The notes under the pieces were generated by a model. It saw nothing but the letters and a program-made list of their open reading frames with translations. It was not told where the DNA came from and did not search any database. From Prunella strophiata (Eukaryota; Chordata; Aves; Passeriformes; Prunellidae), in contig JAZBQD010000015.1 of NCBI GenBank assembly GCA_036583965.1, positions 65,626,330-65,690,329 on the forward strand: 64,000 nt of DNA, in the 5' to 3' direction. Of this stretch, positions 36,955-51,000 are shown piece after piece. Positions within the stretch are counted from its first letter, which is position 1. Each line of letters opens with the position of its first letter. The position numbers and the translations under genes were made by a program.

Positions 36955-37975
36955 GGATAACAATTGCAGTAGAAGGCATTGCAGAGCCTGGGTGATTTAT
37001 GAGCTGGCTATGAATCAGCGGGATTGCAGTGCCCTGAAACACACGTCACACAAGCAGGAAGCCTGCAAGGCACACGCTGTATTCCCTTCGCTTGTCAAAG
37101 CTTTGGTTAGGCTCAATTTGAATGCTATGTCTGGCTTTGGGCATTACACCTCTGGGCTCTCTCCAAATCTTTCCAGTCTTGAACAGAAGAAGAGGATCCT
37201 CTGAGGTCTAGGGAGTGCAGTCTATGAAGAGTGGTTTAGATTTTAGGTTATCTATGTAACATAACGATAAGGAGGGGAAGGGGTCTGGAGGAGGTTCCTG
37301 CAGGAAAGGAAGAGCTGTTCTCTGTGCCTGTTGTAGATGAACTGAATTTATTATGTGCTATAGGCCATTCTTTATACACAAAACAGACTTCACACATTTT
37401 TGGGTTTGTGTTTGTGGGTTTTATTTGGGTTTGTGTGGGTTTTGTTTTTGGTTGGTTTCTGATTGTTTTGTTTGCTTGTTTGTTTGTTTGTTTTTAATAA
37501 TAATGTCTCTACTAGAAGAATCTGTTTTGTTGCTTTCTGTCATGCACTCAAGTGGGAATACGTAGAGGAATTTTAATATTTGCAAAGAACAATGCTTGGG
37601 TTTTTCTTTCAATGATAAGGTGACAACAGTTTGAGAGGGCTTGGGTTTTCTTTCGAGGTTTTGGTAGAGAAGTCCAAGAATATGAAAGGCCACTGCAAAA
37701 GGGGAGGGACCATCTTTCTCTGTGTCCGTAACAATGAAGTAATAAAGGGATTAACTTTGCAGCAAGGAAGATTCAGGCTGTATTACAAAGAGCTTTTTTT
37801 TTCAGAGAAGGCCTGCTTCACACTAGAATAGCTTGCTTTTGAAGGTTTTGAAAAACAGGTTAGACATCTGCCACAAAAGATCATGCACAACTGATTCTAC
37901 CCAGAGACAGGAGAGTAGATTAGATGACCTCTCAAGAATTTTTGCAGTTCTGTTTTCTGTGATTCTGTCAGTTCC
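36955..37975 (+). mobile_element. Ancient CR1 LINE 3' fragment, plus orientation
   Basis: Colinear weak similarity to the 3' kilobase of old amniote CR1 elements can be followed. CGGGATTGCAGTGCCCTGAAA is near 37018, and GCTTTGGTTAGGCTCAATTTG near 37100 encodes a diverged copy of the conserved ALVRPHLEY box. GCAGCAAGGAAGATTCAGGC lies near 37759, and the terminal block ends GTGATTCTGTCAG near 37972. A GT-rich low-complexity patch at 37400-37500 interrupts it. Heavy decay suggests an old insertion. Confidence 0.75.
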
Positions 37976-38024
37976 ATGGTTATTGGTTAAAGGCATGTGC
38001 TTTCACACAGAGCAGTGAGAATGT

Positions 38025-38570
38025 GAGGCTGGCTGGATGGGGTCAGACTGTTTAACCCAGTGCACCATCCCAGTGGGAGCTGAAAGCAAATGTGCAGGGA
38101 ATACTGTACAAACAGGGCAACTACACAGGGTGATACTTTTCCTTGTAGATGGTTTCTGTGTATTTAGTAGCTTTTGTTAGATTCCAGTTCCTTGAATTTA
38201 TCTGGTGCCCCTTGAACAAGTCTGAGTTTTCATGGTATTCCACAATCAGAAGCCCTTGCAGCTCCATCACCTGTGTGAAAACCTTTCTCTTGGTTTTGAA
38301 CCTGACCCTCTTTTAGCTTCATTTGGCTCCTTGGTTCTTCTTGTCTCTCAGTTCTTTTAGACAGACATTATAGAACCATCCTCTCCATTGCAGCTGAAGA
38401 CTCTATCAACCTCTACCTTATTCATTCTTAAGCATTTTTGTGTCTTGATTCAAAAGTTCTAGCTTACGTAGCTATTTATTATATGGTAGATGTTGCTTGG
38501 ATTTTCCTTGTTGCCCTCTTTGAAACATATTGAGCTCTACATCCTTTCAGATGAAGGGCACAGAAGTCAT
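38025..38570 (-). mobile_element. Ancient CR1 LINE fragment, minus orientation
   Basis: The order of motifs follows old turtle/crocodile-type CR1 3' ends in antisense. GGGTCAGACTGTTTAACCCAG is at about 38040, then GAATTTATCTGG, CACCTGTGTGAAAACCTTTC, CTTCATTTGGCTCCTTGGTTC, and TTGTTGCCCTCTTTGAAACA at about 38510. It is highly diverged and lacks an open frame. With the plus-oriented copy to its left it forms a tail-to-tail pair about 50 bases apart. Confidence 0.7.
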
Positions 38571-38599
38571 AAAGAAGTTAAGATGAAGTCACTGTATAG

Positions 38600-41500
38600 G
38601 TAGTAAAGAGATGTTCTTTGTTTTATTCTCAATTCGTTTTCAAATAAGTGATTTTTTTTTTTTTTTTCTTTTTGTGATGTTGTTGTTGAGCACTAAGCTT
38701 ATGTTTCCATAATCTGCTGTCCTAACCTCAAGGCCCCTTTTCCTGAGTAATAGTCAGGTCAGCTCATTGTTTATTTGAAATTTGGAAAGCTTTATTCTCC
38801 TGCTCCTTTTCTTGCTTTTTTATAAATACAACAAGCAGCACGAGTCCCAGGGTAGATTTCTGTGAGGACTGTTTACTTCCCTAACTCTTGTAGTTGATTT
38901 TATTCTATTTTTGAAAAATTCTTCATCTGTGCAAGAGCCTTCATTATTTTTTGGTAGGTCCTTAGCTTTCTTAAGCCTTCTGGAAATCCTGATAGATTGT
39001 ATCATCTGGATTTCCACTGCCCGTGTGCCTTTGGGAATAAAATTAAGATAGTAGTAGCAAACAATGTGATTATCTTAGACATGAGAAACTATTCTCACCA
39101 AATGCAAATTTGTTGGTTTAGTCACACTGTCACGTTCCAAGTTCTGACACATGGCCTTTCTGTGCTTTTTAATGCTCAGAATACAATGATTTAATCATTT
39201 CTGTCTTGATTTTTTTTAATACTGGCATTATAAAAGGATGCATTTTACTGCTTGAAGAAAGATTTTGATGAAGACTGTTGTTAGCTGAAAGCTGTTGAGT
39301 ATGTCATGTTGTACAATAAAAAATTTGCAAAACAATTTAAATCTTTTCAATACTAATCATGCCTATTGAAACAAACTACATTTTTTTTTCTCAGTACTGT
39401 TTGGTGTTGTGTTATTGCTGACATTATTGACAAAAATAGATGTATTGTCTTTTATATTTTCTAATTTGTAGTTGAATATCGCTCAGCAAACTGAGGGAGG
39501 AAAAAGGAAAAGTAGCTTCAAATCAGGGTTATACTGGTCATGTCCATTGCTCTGGATTTGGTGAAAAGGCTGAGTTTACTTGCCTGTGTTAGGTGGATAT
39601 ATACAGCCCTTTGCCAACAGGAAATGTTGCTGATTATGTCATTATATGAGCAAGCTAAGATCTCTGCCCCTTTAATGGAAAAGAGCCCATCATTAAAAAT
39701 GTAATGCATATTTTCAGGTAATTAAAAATGATGCATCTGAGCACTTTTCAAGGTTTTTCCCTTCCCCCAATTCCTTCCTTCCTCCAGCACATTTCTGGCA
39801 TGGCAATGTGTTGTTTCCTGTAGCAAATACTGAGGGCTGATATGAACAGAAGATATTGTCTTGATCACCTTTTATCTTTTCTGATTGAAAATGTTATCTG
39901 CATGGCTTTTTATTAAAGAAAAAAAAAAACCCTACAAACATTTAAATTCCTCTCTTGAAGTGTTTCAATGGATTTGTCTTCTCCAGCTAAGGATCTGAGA
40001 ATGCATATAATTATACACAATAATTTCACCACTGTCAGATTAGATTGATTTTTAGTCACTTTTGTGCAGATTAGATTCAACTCAGGTGCTCATACTGAAA
40101 GGAGGTGCATTAATCTGCAGTGACGTTCAGTCTCTCCCAATTAGCAAGTTCTAAGAGATGTTAGATAATGCGAGTTTGGTGATGTGAAGCATTTTTGTTC
40201 TGCCATGGATTTAGTAAATTTAAGGAGGTTTAGGCCTTTAAAGGCAACTATCAGCAACTTAAGTGTTTGGCTAGGGAAAAAAAAAGAATCAGAAATTAAT
40301 AGGAGAATATTTCTGACAGATTCAAAGCCTGGAGACAAATTACGGTGGTTCAACTGAGACTTTGAGGGACGCTTTATAAAAAACCCAACAAAACATTTCT
40401 GTGATGTAAGGATGTAACACACACGTTTTTGTGCAATCAAAAGGTGTCTTAAAATTTTGGTTGGTGTATTGACTTTTAAAATGTGCATAAGTTTGCACAG
40501 TGGTTTCCCTAATGCTACATAACCTTGTTTTCTAGCATGCATGGGTTTCTGTGCAATGTTGAAGGTCACACATTAATTTCTTCAAACTGCATGTGGTCAG
40601 ACCATAATTTTAATTATTTGCAAGGCAATGGTACATTAGCATTACAGAAGAGAACAGTGAAGGACGAAGTACTGAAAAATGAAGTGCAAATAAATGACAT
40701 TGCAATGTGTGCATATCTTCTGATTTTGCAGAATTAATGCTGTCAAGGCTGTGCTGTAGCTCAGAGTATATATGTGCTGCTTAATTATCTCAGTTACTGA
40801 ATATGCTTATTGCATAATCTGGGGTAGGAGTAATTGAGTCCATTACTGTACATAAACAATTGCCAATTTATAGTACTTCAGAAAAAATTTGTGACTGTAA
40901 ACAGATGTTACAGAATCTAAAATATTGATGCTATCTTGCTTTTGCCATGATGAAATATTAAGTGATTTTCTAAATGTGTGCTTTGCCAATGCTTCTTGAA
41001 AATTGATGGTATTTTCTTTATGTTTCTTGGATAAAAGAGTCTACTCCAATTATTTCTTTTTCCTTTCCACTCTTGCTTTAATTTTTGAATGAGCTGTTAG
41101 TTTATTTTTATTTGTTTAATGTTGGTGTTAGCTAATGCCAATAAGCCACTTCTTTTTACTAACATAAGAAGACTGACTTTTGATTAAATGAGAGCAATAT
41201 AGGATGTGATTTTACTGATGAAGCAATGATGATTTTGTAGGCAGGTAGGCAGTTTTCAATCTCCTGATTAAAAAGATACAAGTTCATTTTATTTCAGAAA
41301 TGTTTGCATAAATCCCAAATTTTTGTTCAAACAAACAAAATACCCTACCCGGTAGGAGCTTAGTATGAATACCAGAAACTAGTTTGAACAGCCTGGCAAG
41401 ATGTAAGAGTTTTCCTGCAGATCATAATCCCTTGTAGTTTTAAGGTTTAAATTCTTAAATTTTGCCAGAATGTTAACATGACTAGTCCCAAAGCAGTGGT

Positions 41501-43840
41501 CAATATCCACTTCCCACTTTCATATGATTCTGATTGTTTAAAATTGCACATGAAGTTAAAAAAGGGAATTTCTTCTACATCTGAAACAATACATAGAAGA
41601 AGTAAACTTGATTCGTGGGGTTTAGGTTTTGTGTTATTTGAAGTTTTTTTTCCTTTATTGGTGATCATGAAGCATCTACTGCTTTAAAATATGTAACTCC
41701 TGAGTCAGAAGGGACACCATAGCCTTGTCTATGTGATTTCTGTTTGGGTAGAGCAAAGCCTGGTCTGATTCCTCTTGGAAGCAGAGGAAAACTCTCCATT
41801 GACCATAGCAGGAGCTAGAATTCCTGCAGAAAGAGGAGTTACTTAATGTACTTAATGAGGTGATATTTCTCTAAAACTGGAAGTGGGAGCTCTGATGTCT
41901 TACGAGAATGAAGTTGCAACCTGTATGAAAGACTTTGTTTCTAACTGCCCCCTTGCTTTCCTAGCTTATGAATTCTTATTACAATGTGTGCCATACAGCA
42001 GTGATAGACTGGAGTTTTATAAATATAAATATATGTATAAATATAGAGAGATTTCAATATTATGTGATTGGACATCACATACCCAGACAGAATTACGTAT
42101 TTAAAAAAAGATAAAACATCCAGATAAACACATATGTAGAGGTATGAGTGAGTGTGTGTAAGAAGATGACAGAGGGCTCTCCTATTATCATTAAAGCTTT
42201 GCTATAGAGTACAGTAAGTGAGTACATGCCTCCTGTTATGCATAATTATTCTCCAGTCTCAAGGGGAAGTTTTGTATCTTACGTCTGCAGTATGAAACTG
42301 ATCTCACAAATACTCAGCCCAGAAGTGTTCATTTAATCTTGGAAGTAGTCCCACTGAATTTAATGAGCCCTTAGATGGTAAATTCTTTGGGGCTCTTATT
42401 TTCCTTTGTGCCTTATTCAATGGTAAGAACAATCTCCATTAGCTTTTACGTTAGCTTCTACTCTTACTTACAGCAAAATGCTTTTAGGTTTTGGCTTGAA
42501 AATGTTAATTGAAACACATAGGCACAAAAACTGAGGCAAAACACAATTAAATTAGAATTATTCCAAAATCACATTTAAGGAATTTGAGTTGGCTTTCTGA
42601 AATTTCAAAAGCTATGTTTTTGAGCGCTGCTCCAGGCCTCATCTCATTTTTGCCATCTTTGTGGCTTTTGAGGAAGCATTGTAGACCTTGGATGGTAAGA
42701 TTCCAACCTACTGATGAATGTTGATAGTCAAGGTAACTTTGGCTTCTCTTCAGCTGGCTGTAAGCATAGAAGATCCCAGCTTTTGTTAACTCTGATGTTG
42801 GCAGCCAAAGATACCTGCTTTTACCCATCAGAGTCCTTTGAACTCCATTCCAGCTAACAACATTCTTCCAAATGATTGCACTGGCCCTGGATGAGCCTTC
42901 TTCTCTTCATGCTTCCCAAATCACATGCATTAAATAGGTTTCTGCAGGCTGGGTTGGCTCAGTAGAATTGCTGTGATCTGACAATATATTTATTAATAAG
43001 TTGTGTGTAAAGCACAAACTCATTCTGAATAATTGACACCTCATTTTTTTTTTTTTTTCTTCCCAGATGGTTTCAATCTTTGCTTTCAGAGCATGAGGTA
43101 ATTTAACCTTGCCAGCATAGAATTTCTAAAACTTTGCAAGTTTATAAACTTTGTAAGCTTTTTCATACAGTTAGAGCAGCATTTCTATTCTAGCAGTGTA
43201 AAACTATGTCCCACACTGACCAGAGCTGGTTATGAGGCTGCAGTGCATGACCACATTCCTTTAGAACCATGCTTTGAAAGAATTAATGGGAAATTGTGCA
43301 TGGTTTCTTAGGTCTTTTTATCTTGAGGGTTACTCTGTTAGCATCTGTTATCTTCTCTTTTGAGAAAAAAAGAGTGGAGTAGGAAATGGGAGGAAGAGAG
43401 AGCAGTAATAAATACAAATATAGGCAATAAAGCCATTATGTTGTGAAAAAATTAGGTGAGATGATTTGGTTTGTGTATTGGTTTTTACTTTAAATCCGTA
43501 TTTGAAAGGCACATTATTTACTGCATTGGTTTTCATGTTAAAAAATGATATTCTGGCTCAGCAGTATTGTCAAGAAGTACAATATGTCCCACCTCATTAA
43601 GTACTATATTTTTTTCCTCTCCATCTGTCTAGAACAGCAGGAAAACTTGTTTTCAAACAGAAAAATAATCAGTTATGTCCATTTCCATTCTTTACCTTTG
43701 TATCTGTGTATGTCCAAAAATTTGTTTGAATTTGAATAGGGAAGTGTCTCTAGAAAAACAATCCTTAAAAAGGCACTAGTCAGAAGATCAGGGTATGTTG
43801 TTTGCAAGGTGATCAACTATGAGAGCCCAAACAAAAAAAA
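38600..43840. other. Intergenic stretch without recognised genes
   Basis: The sequence is AT-rich and has T runs (about 38650 and 43045). The longest frame is a 142-codon minus-strand one at 40141-40569 that I do not recognise. No clear transposon is visible. Confidence 0.6.
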
Positions 43841-43851
43841 ATTTAAAAATA

Positions 43852-43952
43852 TAGAGTCACAAACTGGCTTGGATTGGAAAAGACCTTAAAGATCAGCTAG
43901 TTCCAACCCCTGTGCCATGGGCAGAGACACCTTCCACTAGAGCAGGTTGCTT
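43852..43952 (-). mobile_element. CR1 LINE 3' tail fragment
   Basis: The block reads TAGAGTCACAAACTGGCTTG, GGAAAAGACCTTAAAGATCA, then TTCCAACCCCTGTGCCATGG and CACCTTCCACTAGAGCAGG. This is the complement of a common avian CR1 3' end, so the element is minus-oriented and about 100 bases long. It looks younger than the copies at 37-38 kb. Confidence 0.85.
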
Positions 43953-44593
43953 TTACTGGAAGGAAAGGCAAATCTGCCCATTTAATAAAAATAGAAACTC
44001 TGGTTGACTGACAGCATAGGGGAAAGAAATTTATAAAGGGGATTTTCCTGCTCTGTTTGAATATGCGACTAGGAGTTTATCACTGGATATTAGAAGCAGC
44101 ACAGCACTTGTGACTAAAAAGCATGTTTTACCTGGAAGCAAATAACTGTGCCATATACAGGAGAATGCCCTGGAGGTTTTTTGATTCATTACAGACAGTA
44201 CTGCTCAGATTAAGGGCCTGATCCATGGTAACAAAAGGGTAATACTGACCACTTGCTAAGCTGATAGACAGCAAGCTGCAGGGCTGGCTTTACTACTGGA
44301 ACTAGGAGAAAAACAGCTCCAAAGGCCATGAAGAAAAGGCAATAGCAAAAATATCAAAACACTGCCTATATTTTCAGGTAATTGCTTTCATCACCATTCA
44401 GCTTTTGGGAATTCCAGTGTTCTTCAGGTTAAAGTGATTTTCCTCATGGGACTCCTATCTGTGCTATCTCCTCATTCTCTGCAGCAGCCACTCACAGGTC
44501 CTGCAAGAAATCAATTTTAAGCCTTGTATTGTCTTTCTGAAGAATACTTCCAAAGACTGAATGAGGGGCTCTGATTAAACTTTTTGCTTTCAG

Positions 44594-44781
44594 AGGCCTC
44601 AGATCATCCTGATAATGTTCAGCTAGTTGGAGTAGTGATACTGAATGAACAAAGCAATGTTAACTTCAAAAGGTCACTCCTTTACAAAGTCAGGGAGAGT
44701 AGCCATGGGCAGAAGTTGGCTGCAGATGAGGCTGAAGTCCTTCAGCAAAGGTTGAGTAGAAGATGGTTTTTTGCATCTGAG
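44594..44781 (+). other. Exon-like open frame, unrecognised
   Basis: A pyrimidine-rich stretch and CAG acceptor (TTTGCTTTCAG, ending 44593) and a plausible donor GAG|GTAATA (after 44781) bracket 188 bases that stay open in one frame (ASDHPDNVQLVGVVILNEQ and onward). I do not recognise the peptide. It may be chance, or an exon of a long non-coding RNA. Confidence 0.2.
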
Positions 44782-47700
44782 GTAATACCAGAGGATGTAT
44801 AACTGTGTGAAAGAGTATTGTTTGCAAGGAAAAAAAAAAATCATTTTTAAGAAGTAAATAAATACAGATTTAGAAAATGGCAAATACGCTAGAATAATTT
44901 ATTCTCAATCCTAAAATATTTACATCCTTAGTTCTGTTGTAGACGCAAAAGGTAAGAGACCCCAGTGAGTTAAGAAAAGAAATAAGCATGCAAATCAATT
45001 TCAGACCAGAGACATCAGTTACAAATTTGCCACTGGGTGATGTTTAACAATCTGAGAGTAATGAAAGGAATTTTCAGGAAGAATAATTTACGTGTTCTGG
45101 GCTATGTATGTGCTGAGGATGATGTCATACCCTGAAAGAATAACTATGCAGACCATAAATAGTCTTTCAGCTAGAAATTTAACACTTACATTTCAAGATG
45201 GGAGTGTGTTTTAGAAGAAAATGCTTTTCTCTTTATCCCGAGAAGGATACATAAAATCATAAAGTAAGTTTCATTGTTAAAACTCTGCTACACAGTGATA
45301 CATTGTAATGAAAAGTGAGATGCATGTAATAAAATAGAAGCATGACTTAATAATGGAGTCCAGCAACGGGAGGCAGGGTGAGACCTTGACTCCTTTTGGC
45401 ACTATGTCATTGACTTGCTTTGCAGCCTGAGGCAAGACCCCAGTTTGCCTCCCAAGAAGCAGGGAGGGAGGTCACAGGGTTGCACTCTGCATTACAGGGT
45501 CACGTGCAGATGTAGTTGGGATTCAGCGTGGTGTCTCCTGGCCTTGGTGCAAGTGTAGCTGTCTGTCTAAAAGGAATGGAACTGAGGCAGTTGCATCTGC
45601 AAAAGCAGTGAGAAGCCTCAGGTTAAAAGCATGGGGGATGTGCATGTTTACTCACCTAGCGCCTGCACTGACCTGCTTCAATAAAACTCAGATCTTGTGT
45701 GCGTTCAGATCAGTAGCAAAAAGCTAGGCTTTGTTTAGATGCAAAGGTGCAACTTTAAAACCATGCTTTAGAAATTATAAAATTGTGCTTACTCCTGGCT
45801 CTGATGGTTAGCTCCAGAATTAGTACAGGACAATTGGAATGCAGTTAATAGCCCCGAGCAGGTTCTAATTTACCTTCCATGGCCAAAGCCTATGCTGCAT
45901 CATCCTGTTGACTGCATCAGACTGACAAGTTCATGCAAAGGCTGTTGGATTTAGAAACAGTTCAAAAAAGGTCATATTCCTGCACTGTCTTTGACTTTCT
46001 TCTATTGTCTCTTTTCCATAGCAAGCTTCACTATCCCACTGGGACTTGTGGTATTTGGGCATCATATTAAGCACTTTATCTAAGCTCTCTGGAAATACCT
46101 ACTTACTGAGCTGTGCTCACACACATCTGCTACTCGCTTATTATACTGGAAAGCTCATAGACTTTTCCCTCTTGCATTATGGGAAGCTGTCTCAGAAATG
46201 GCACTCTGGAGAGTTAAACCTTTTTCTGGAAAAGACCGGAGGAAAAGAAAGCTATGAAAATAGATTCATATAGAATTAAATGCATTAATGCTGCTCTGTT
46301 GGTTCTAGACTATATGCTCAATATTTTTCTCACCATTTCCTAAAAGTATAGCTCATTGCTTGCACAGTCTCCATGTTTGTTACATTTGAGGAAAGGACCT
46401 TTCTTACTGTCCACCTCTAGGATTTCTTATATATAATTTTAATGTATGAGATATATAATTATTTAATATATAATTTCTGAAAATAATGTGGTTTATTTTT
46501 AATTTAGCATAATATTTACCTGGGAGGAATATAGGAGAGGCTGTTTCTGTGGCTGTATTGTGTAATAGGGATGAAAACATAGCCCTTCTCTTGGATCCAC
46601 AGGTTTACTCTCCAGGTAGAACTGTTTGCATCATGCAAATGATGAGTTAAAAAATGCAGGCAAGCCACAAGGTTTGCCTGCCTTCCTTTCTTCCACAAGG
46701 GAAGAAGCACATCAGGCAATCCTCCCTTATTTTGTCTGTGCCAAGCACTGCTGTTTTGGCTGTGGCAGCTGCTGTAGCTCTAAGGCTGAAACAGCAGCTG
46801 CCAAGTACTGCCTTGAGGTGCTGGATTTTTTTTTTCTCTAATCCCTCCATCCTGGGCTTGTACTCAGCCACAGTGCACTCTGTTCCTGTACAGGATTTAA
46901 GAATTGGGCAGTAAGCATTAAAATAGCTCCAGGTGGAGGGATTTTCATCCACCTTGTCTAAAATCAGTGCAAGCCTGGAAGGGAGGCAGTGAATGTACTA
47001 AGATCAAAGATCATTGTTACACATCAAGACAGAAGGAAACATGTTAGAATATCCTTATCACTTAAACATATCCTGAGCCAAATATTTTATACTTGCATAT
47101 ATCTTGATATTGTGGTGTCGGAGGATTTAATAATAAGAATGGAGCAGTAAAAATTTAGACATCCTCCTAATGCTTGAAAATTGATAACAAGGAAATCTGA
47201 GTAATGGGTTATTTCCTGGTATACAGAAAAAAAACATCTTTATACCTTGGATAAATTATTTGACCCACATTGATATCATCCACTGTTTCTAGAAATCAAA
47301 CCCGTAGGGAAGGTATGTGAATTCCCATGGCCTAGGAATGATCATAATGGAGAAACTGAAATTAAGACATGGAGATGATATTTGCCTTTTGCTTTTGCCA
47401 GCAGCTTGCTTGTCTACAAAGCTCACCTGCAGCAATTGCATATTGTTAGTACATTTCAATTAGGCATATACTTCAGGAGAGACCTAACTAAGGATCATCT
47501 TCAGGGTTATTGCCTCTGCAGACTCCTACAAGTTGTAGAAAACAAGTGAAGAGCAAATCACCTTTATGTTGAAAAGAGGAAGGAAACCCAAGTTCAGCTG
47601 GAAGCTGGGGAGGTGTCACCACATGTTTGTAGTGGCCTTCTTAATCTTTTCCAGGTTACTCATTTTGAGAGATGTCAGAGATGATACAAAGTTAGACACA

Positions 47701-48043
47701 CCTTTGGTCTGTCCCAAACCATCCATTGGTGCAGGTGTAGCTCACTTGCAATGTCATTTAGGTAAATGGTAATGAAATCATTGAATTGCTGTGGGTATTA
47801 ATCATTTTAAAAGCCCAGTTGAGACATCAAACTGGAATCTAGATTAGGGGTTGAGTACTTTACTGAAAATAACATGTTGGAATGGTACTCAATGCACACT
47901 TTAGGAATACCAGACTAATGGAAAACTTACCAAATACATCTTAAGGGCTTATTCTACCTGAAAAGTGAGTGGTAAGTAGAGTAATTTTATCACATCAGTC
48001 CAGTTCCTTTATCTGCCAGTAGTTTCTTCTGATGTTTGTAACT

Positions 48044-48062
48044 AAAAAAAAAAAAAAAAAAA
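48044..48062. repeat. A homopolymer (19 bases)
   Basis: This is a pure A tract in intergenic DNA, with no recognised retroposon beside it. Confidence 0.9.
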
Positions 48063-51000
48063 CGTTCCTGCTTTCTTCTGCTGCTTGTGCTTAACAAGCC
48101 ATATATATAACAAATAGTGTTTTTCTAACACAACTGTTTATTAAGTTCCAATCATTGCCTTCACTAGAAAGCTGCTGAAGGCAAATGGACTATTCAGTTG
48201 TCACCAAAGGCATAGTTTAATGATGCAGTGTATCTCTACACTGATGAATTCAGCCTTTTTATTCTGCTTAATCCATGATGTGTGAAGCAGACGGTAACTT
48301 CTCCTTGCAGACCTGTCTGTGGGAAGCCCATTTCCTCTCCTTTGCTCTTCTGTATGTGATAAACAGAGCCTGTTTATTAAAGGAACCATCAAGGTACAAA
48401 GTTGAAGCCTCAGGTGCTGCTTTTACAGTCCCTCTTCAGAAGGTACCTTCTCCTTCAAGCAATTGGTTTCCAAGTGGCCTCGAGCATTGCCTACAAAATT
48501 GCCTTGTTTTACTTTTGGCAAAAAAAATTATATTGCTGACCTGCTGTGTGAATAGCAATGGTAAATAGTGAAGGATAGATGGAAGCATTTGGGTGAGAAA
48601 TCTGTGACAGGCTTTTATGTGAAAACATTCAGTATCTGCTCTCACTTTAATAGCTTATTATTTTTAAGTCAGTGACAAAAACATCCTGCTGAAATAGGAA
48701 CACTGGGATCCCATCTGCAGGGAGAGCTGGTGGTGTTAGACAGAGCTTACTATCCTCTAGATGAGACAGTGTATCAAGCAAACTTATTAGTTGCTAGTTT
48801 TACTGTTGTTTTTTAAGGTTGCTCCTGAAAAGCTTTAGCCAGGCTTATGAACTTTCAAATGGCTGCATAAAATTATATCTTGTCTTTGTTTATCCATAAC
48901 ATAAAGTTATTGTGGTAAAAAATAAAATAGAGACTTCATCTTTTAGAAGTTTACTGTACCTTTATGTTGCCCTCAGGCTGTCTCTATTTTTCTTGGGAGA
49001 AAGCACATTCATATTTCTTCCAGAATGGGACCACTTTTTATAGGCTGGAGCTGTTTGTGATAAATCTTCAGCCCTTTTATTCACATGTGTACTTGAATGA
49101 AATCTAATAGGTTTTTGGTTTGTTTTGTTTTGTCTTTTGGACATCCACATTTTGTAGCTGTGGATCAAGTGTTTTGTAATATATTGAAACATTGCTGTGA
49201 CAGAAATGTCCTATAAAAGCAGGACTCACCTTTTATTTCCTGTTACAGAACTTAAAAATAAATATCAAAACAACTTATCACATATGGAATAACAACAGGT
49301 TGTGTAAGAGTGATTAATATGTTCCAGGTTTAGTGTAGATGGAAATGGAAGCACTTTCATACCTGCCAAAACCTTTTAATAATGTTTTGAAAACTGGTAT
49401 TTACATTCTTTGAATTTTTTATATCTAGAAGCAACCTCCTACTTTGGCAAACTTGGTTTAAATCCTCTTGGACCTCTGACAACCAAATGGATGAATATAC
49501 CAATATGCTCTGATGTTATCTTACCTGAAAGCTCGTCCAATATAGGGGAAGGAATTCTGTGAAGGAGACCTGTTCTCTCTCTGGTCCTTCCCAACAAAGG
49601 AGCAAAGCAGATAAGGGTTGTGCACTCATGGGCTCAGGGAGCATTCATGGGAAGTGAGAGTACTGGGACCTTTTGTACTCCTCACCTTGGTAGGTGAGAC
49701 AGTGTTCTTACCCTCCCTCTGGGTGTCAGCACAGATCCCAGCTGCTCCCTCCTTCCAGCTTTAAAAGTCGAGTCAGATCAGATCCAGCTGAGAGGTAGGG
49801 CTGGGTTCATGAAAGACAGATGAGGTCTTGTGTTGCTCTCTCTTTCTTTTTGCCATTTGCCATTAAAAAGGATATTTTAATTGATATCAAGAAAAATCCA
49901 CTCAGTACAGCCACAGTTCTTTTGGAGGAAATAAATTATCTGAGTGATGAATACAGAGATTACCTCCTCCTGTTGTTTGGTTTTGAGCAAAGGAGATTTA
50001 CCCACCTTTATTCACTGCATGTCATGGGAACAAATGGAGGGCATAAAGCACTTTGTTCTTGCTCAGGCTCAAGGGAAAGAAAAAAAAAAAAAAAAAAAAA
50101 GAGGTTACATTTAGAAGACAGGAGCCTGGGACTCTGGAGTAGAAGCTGTGTATGACTGCCTCTCAGATGGTGCTCAATTTCAGGAAAAGTGGTGAAAGGA
50201 CATCTGTTGGCAAATTGCCTTTTTTGGGTTATTGAAAGCAGCAAGCTGAAAAACAGAGGAGATGAGGATGTGTGGGACCCCAACTGACCATAAGAAATCA
50301 TATTGCACTCTTTAAAAGAAAACTGATTACCAGACATATTAAACTTTAATCTTATTTGCAGTTAGTAGCCCCAAAGAGAATGCTTTGTTGGAGACCTTCC
50401 AAGAAAAGCTATTTCAGACAGCTTGTAAAGCAAAGACAATGCAATAGAAATAATACAAATACAGTTCAACTTTTACTATAATAAAGGTAGTTTATGACAC
50501 CCTTTGTAACAACCTCAACAATAAATGCCAATATCCTCATTGGTAATTAGCTCTGGTGAGACAAACACTTCCCCAAATTTGATGTGAAGACAGTATTTAC
50601 ATATTTCTTCCTTTTGACAAAGTGGACTGTATCTGGCACATAAGTATACATTTTATTTCTAAGATTTCTAAGCACCATCTAAATAATGAATGAGTGAAAA
50701 ATGACCTCCACTAAGGTACTGCCTGTTTGCATTCAGTTCAAATGGGATGCTGCCTCAGATGCAGCAAACTGCCAAACCGTGACACTGTGACCTCCTTCAG
50801 CTAGGGAGTATTTTAATCCCAGTTCTGTGAGGATTCTTTGGCAAGGCTACTCCTGGCTGTTGTCCTCAGGACACTAAGTCATGCTGCTGATGTGAATTAT
50901 AGTTACATGTGCCTTGCCTGTGGGGTCTGCTCTCTGATGATTCCCTTTACCTTGTAGATAGCCTGAACTTCAGCTCCTTGTCTGGCAGCTTTGGCATTTG

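Noticed and set aside
37441..37500. GT-rich tract with repeated GTTT units as a regulatory repeat
   Set aside because: It is simple low-complexity sequence interrupting an old CR1, with nothing further to support a function.
40141..40569. 142-codon minus-strand frame in the intergenic gap
   Set aside because: It has no recognised family, no splice or promoter signals, and an AT-rich composition. A frame of this size is not surprising in 64 kb searched on six frames.
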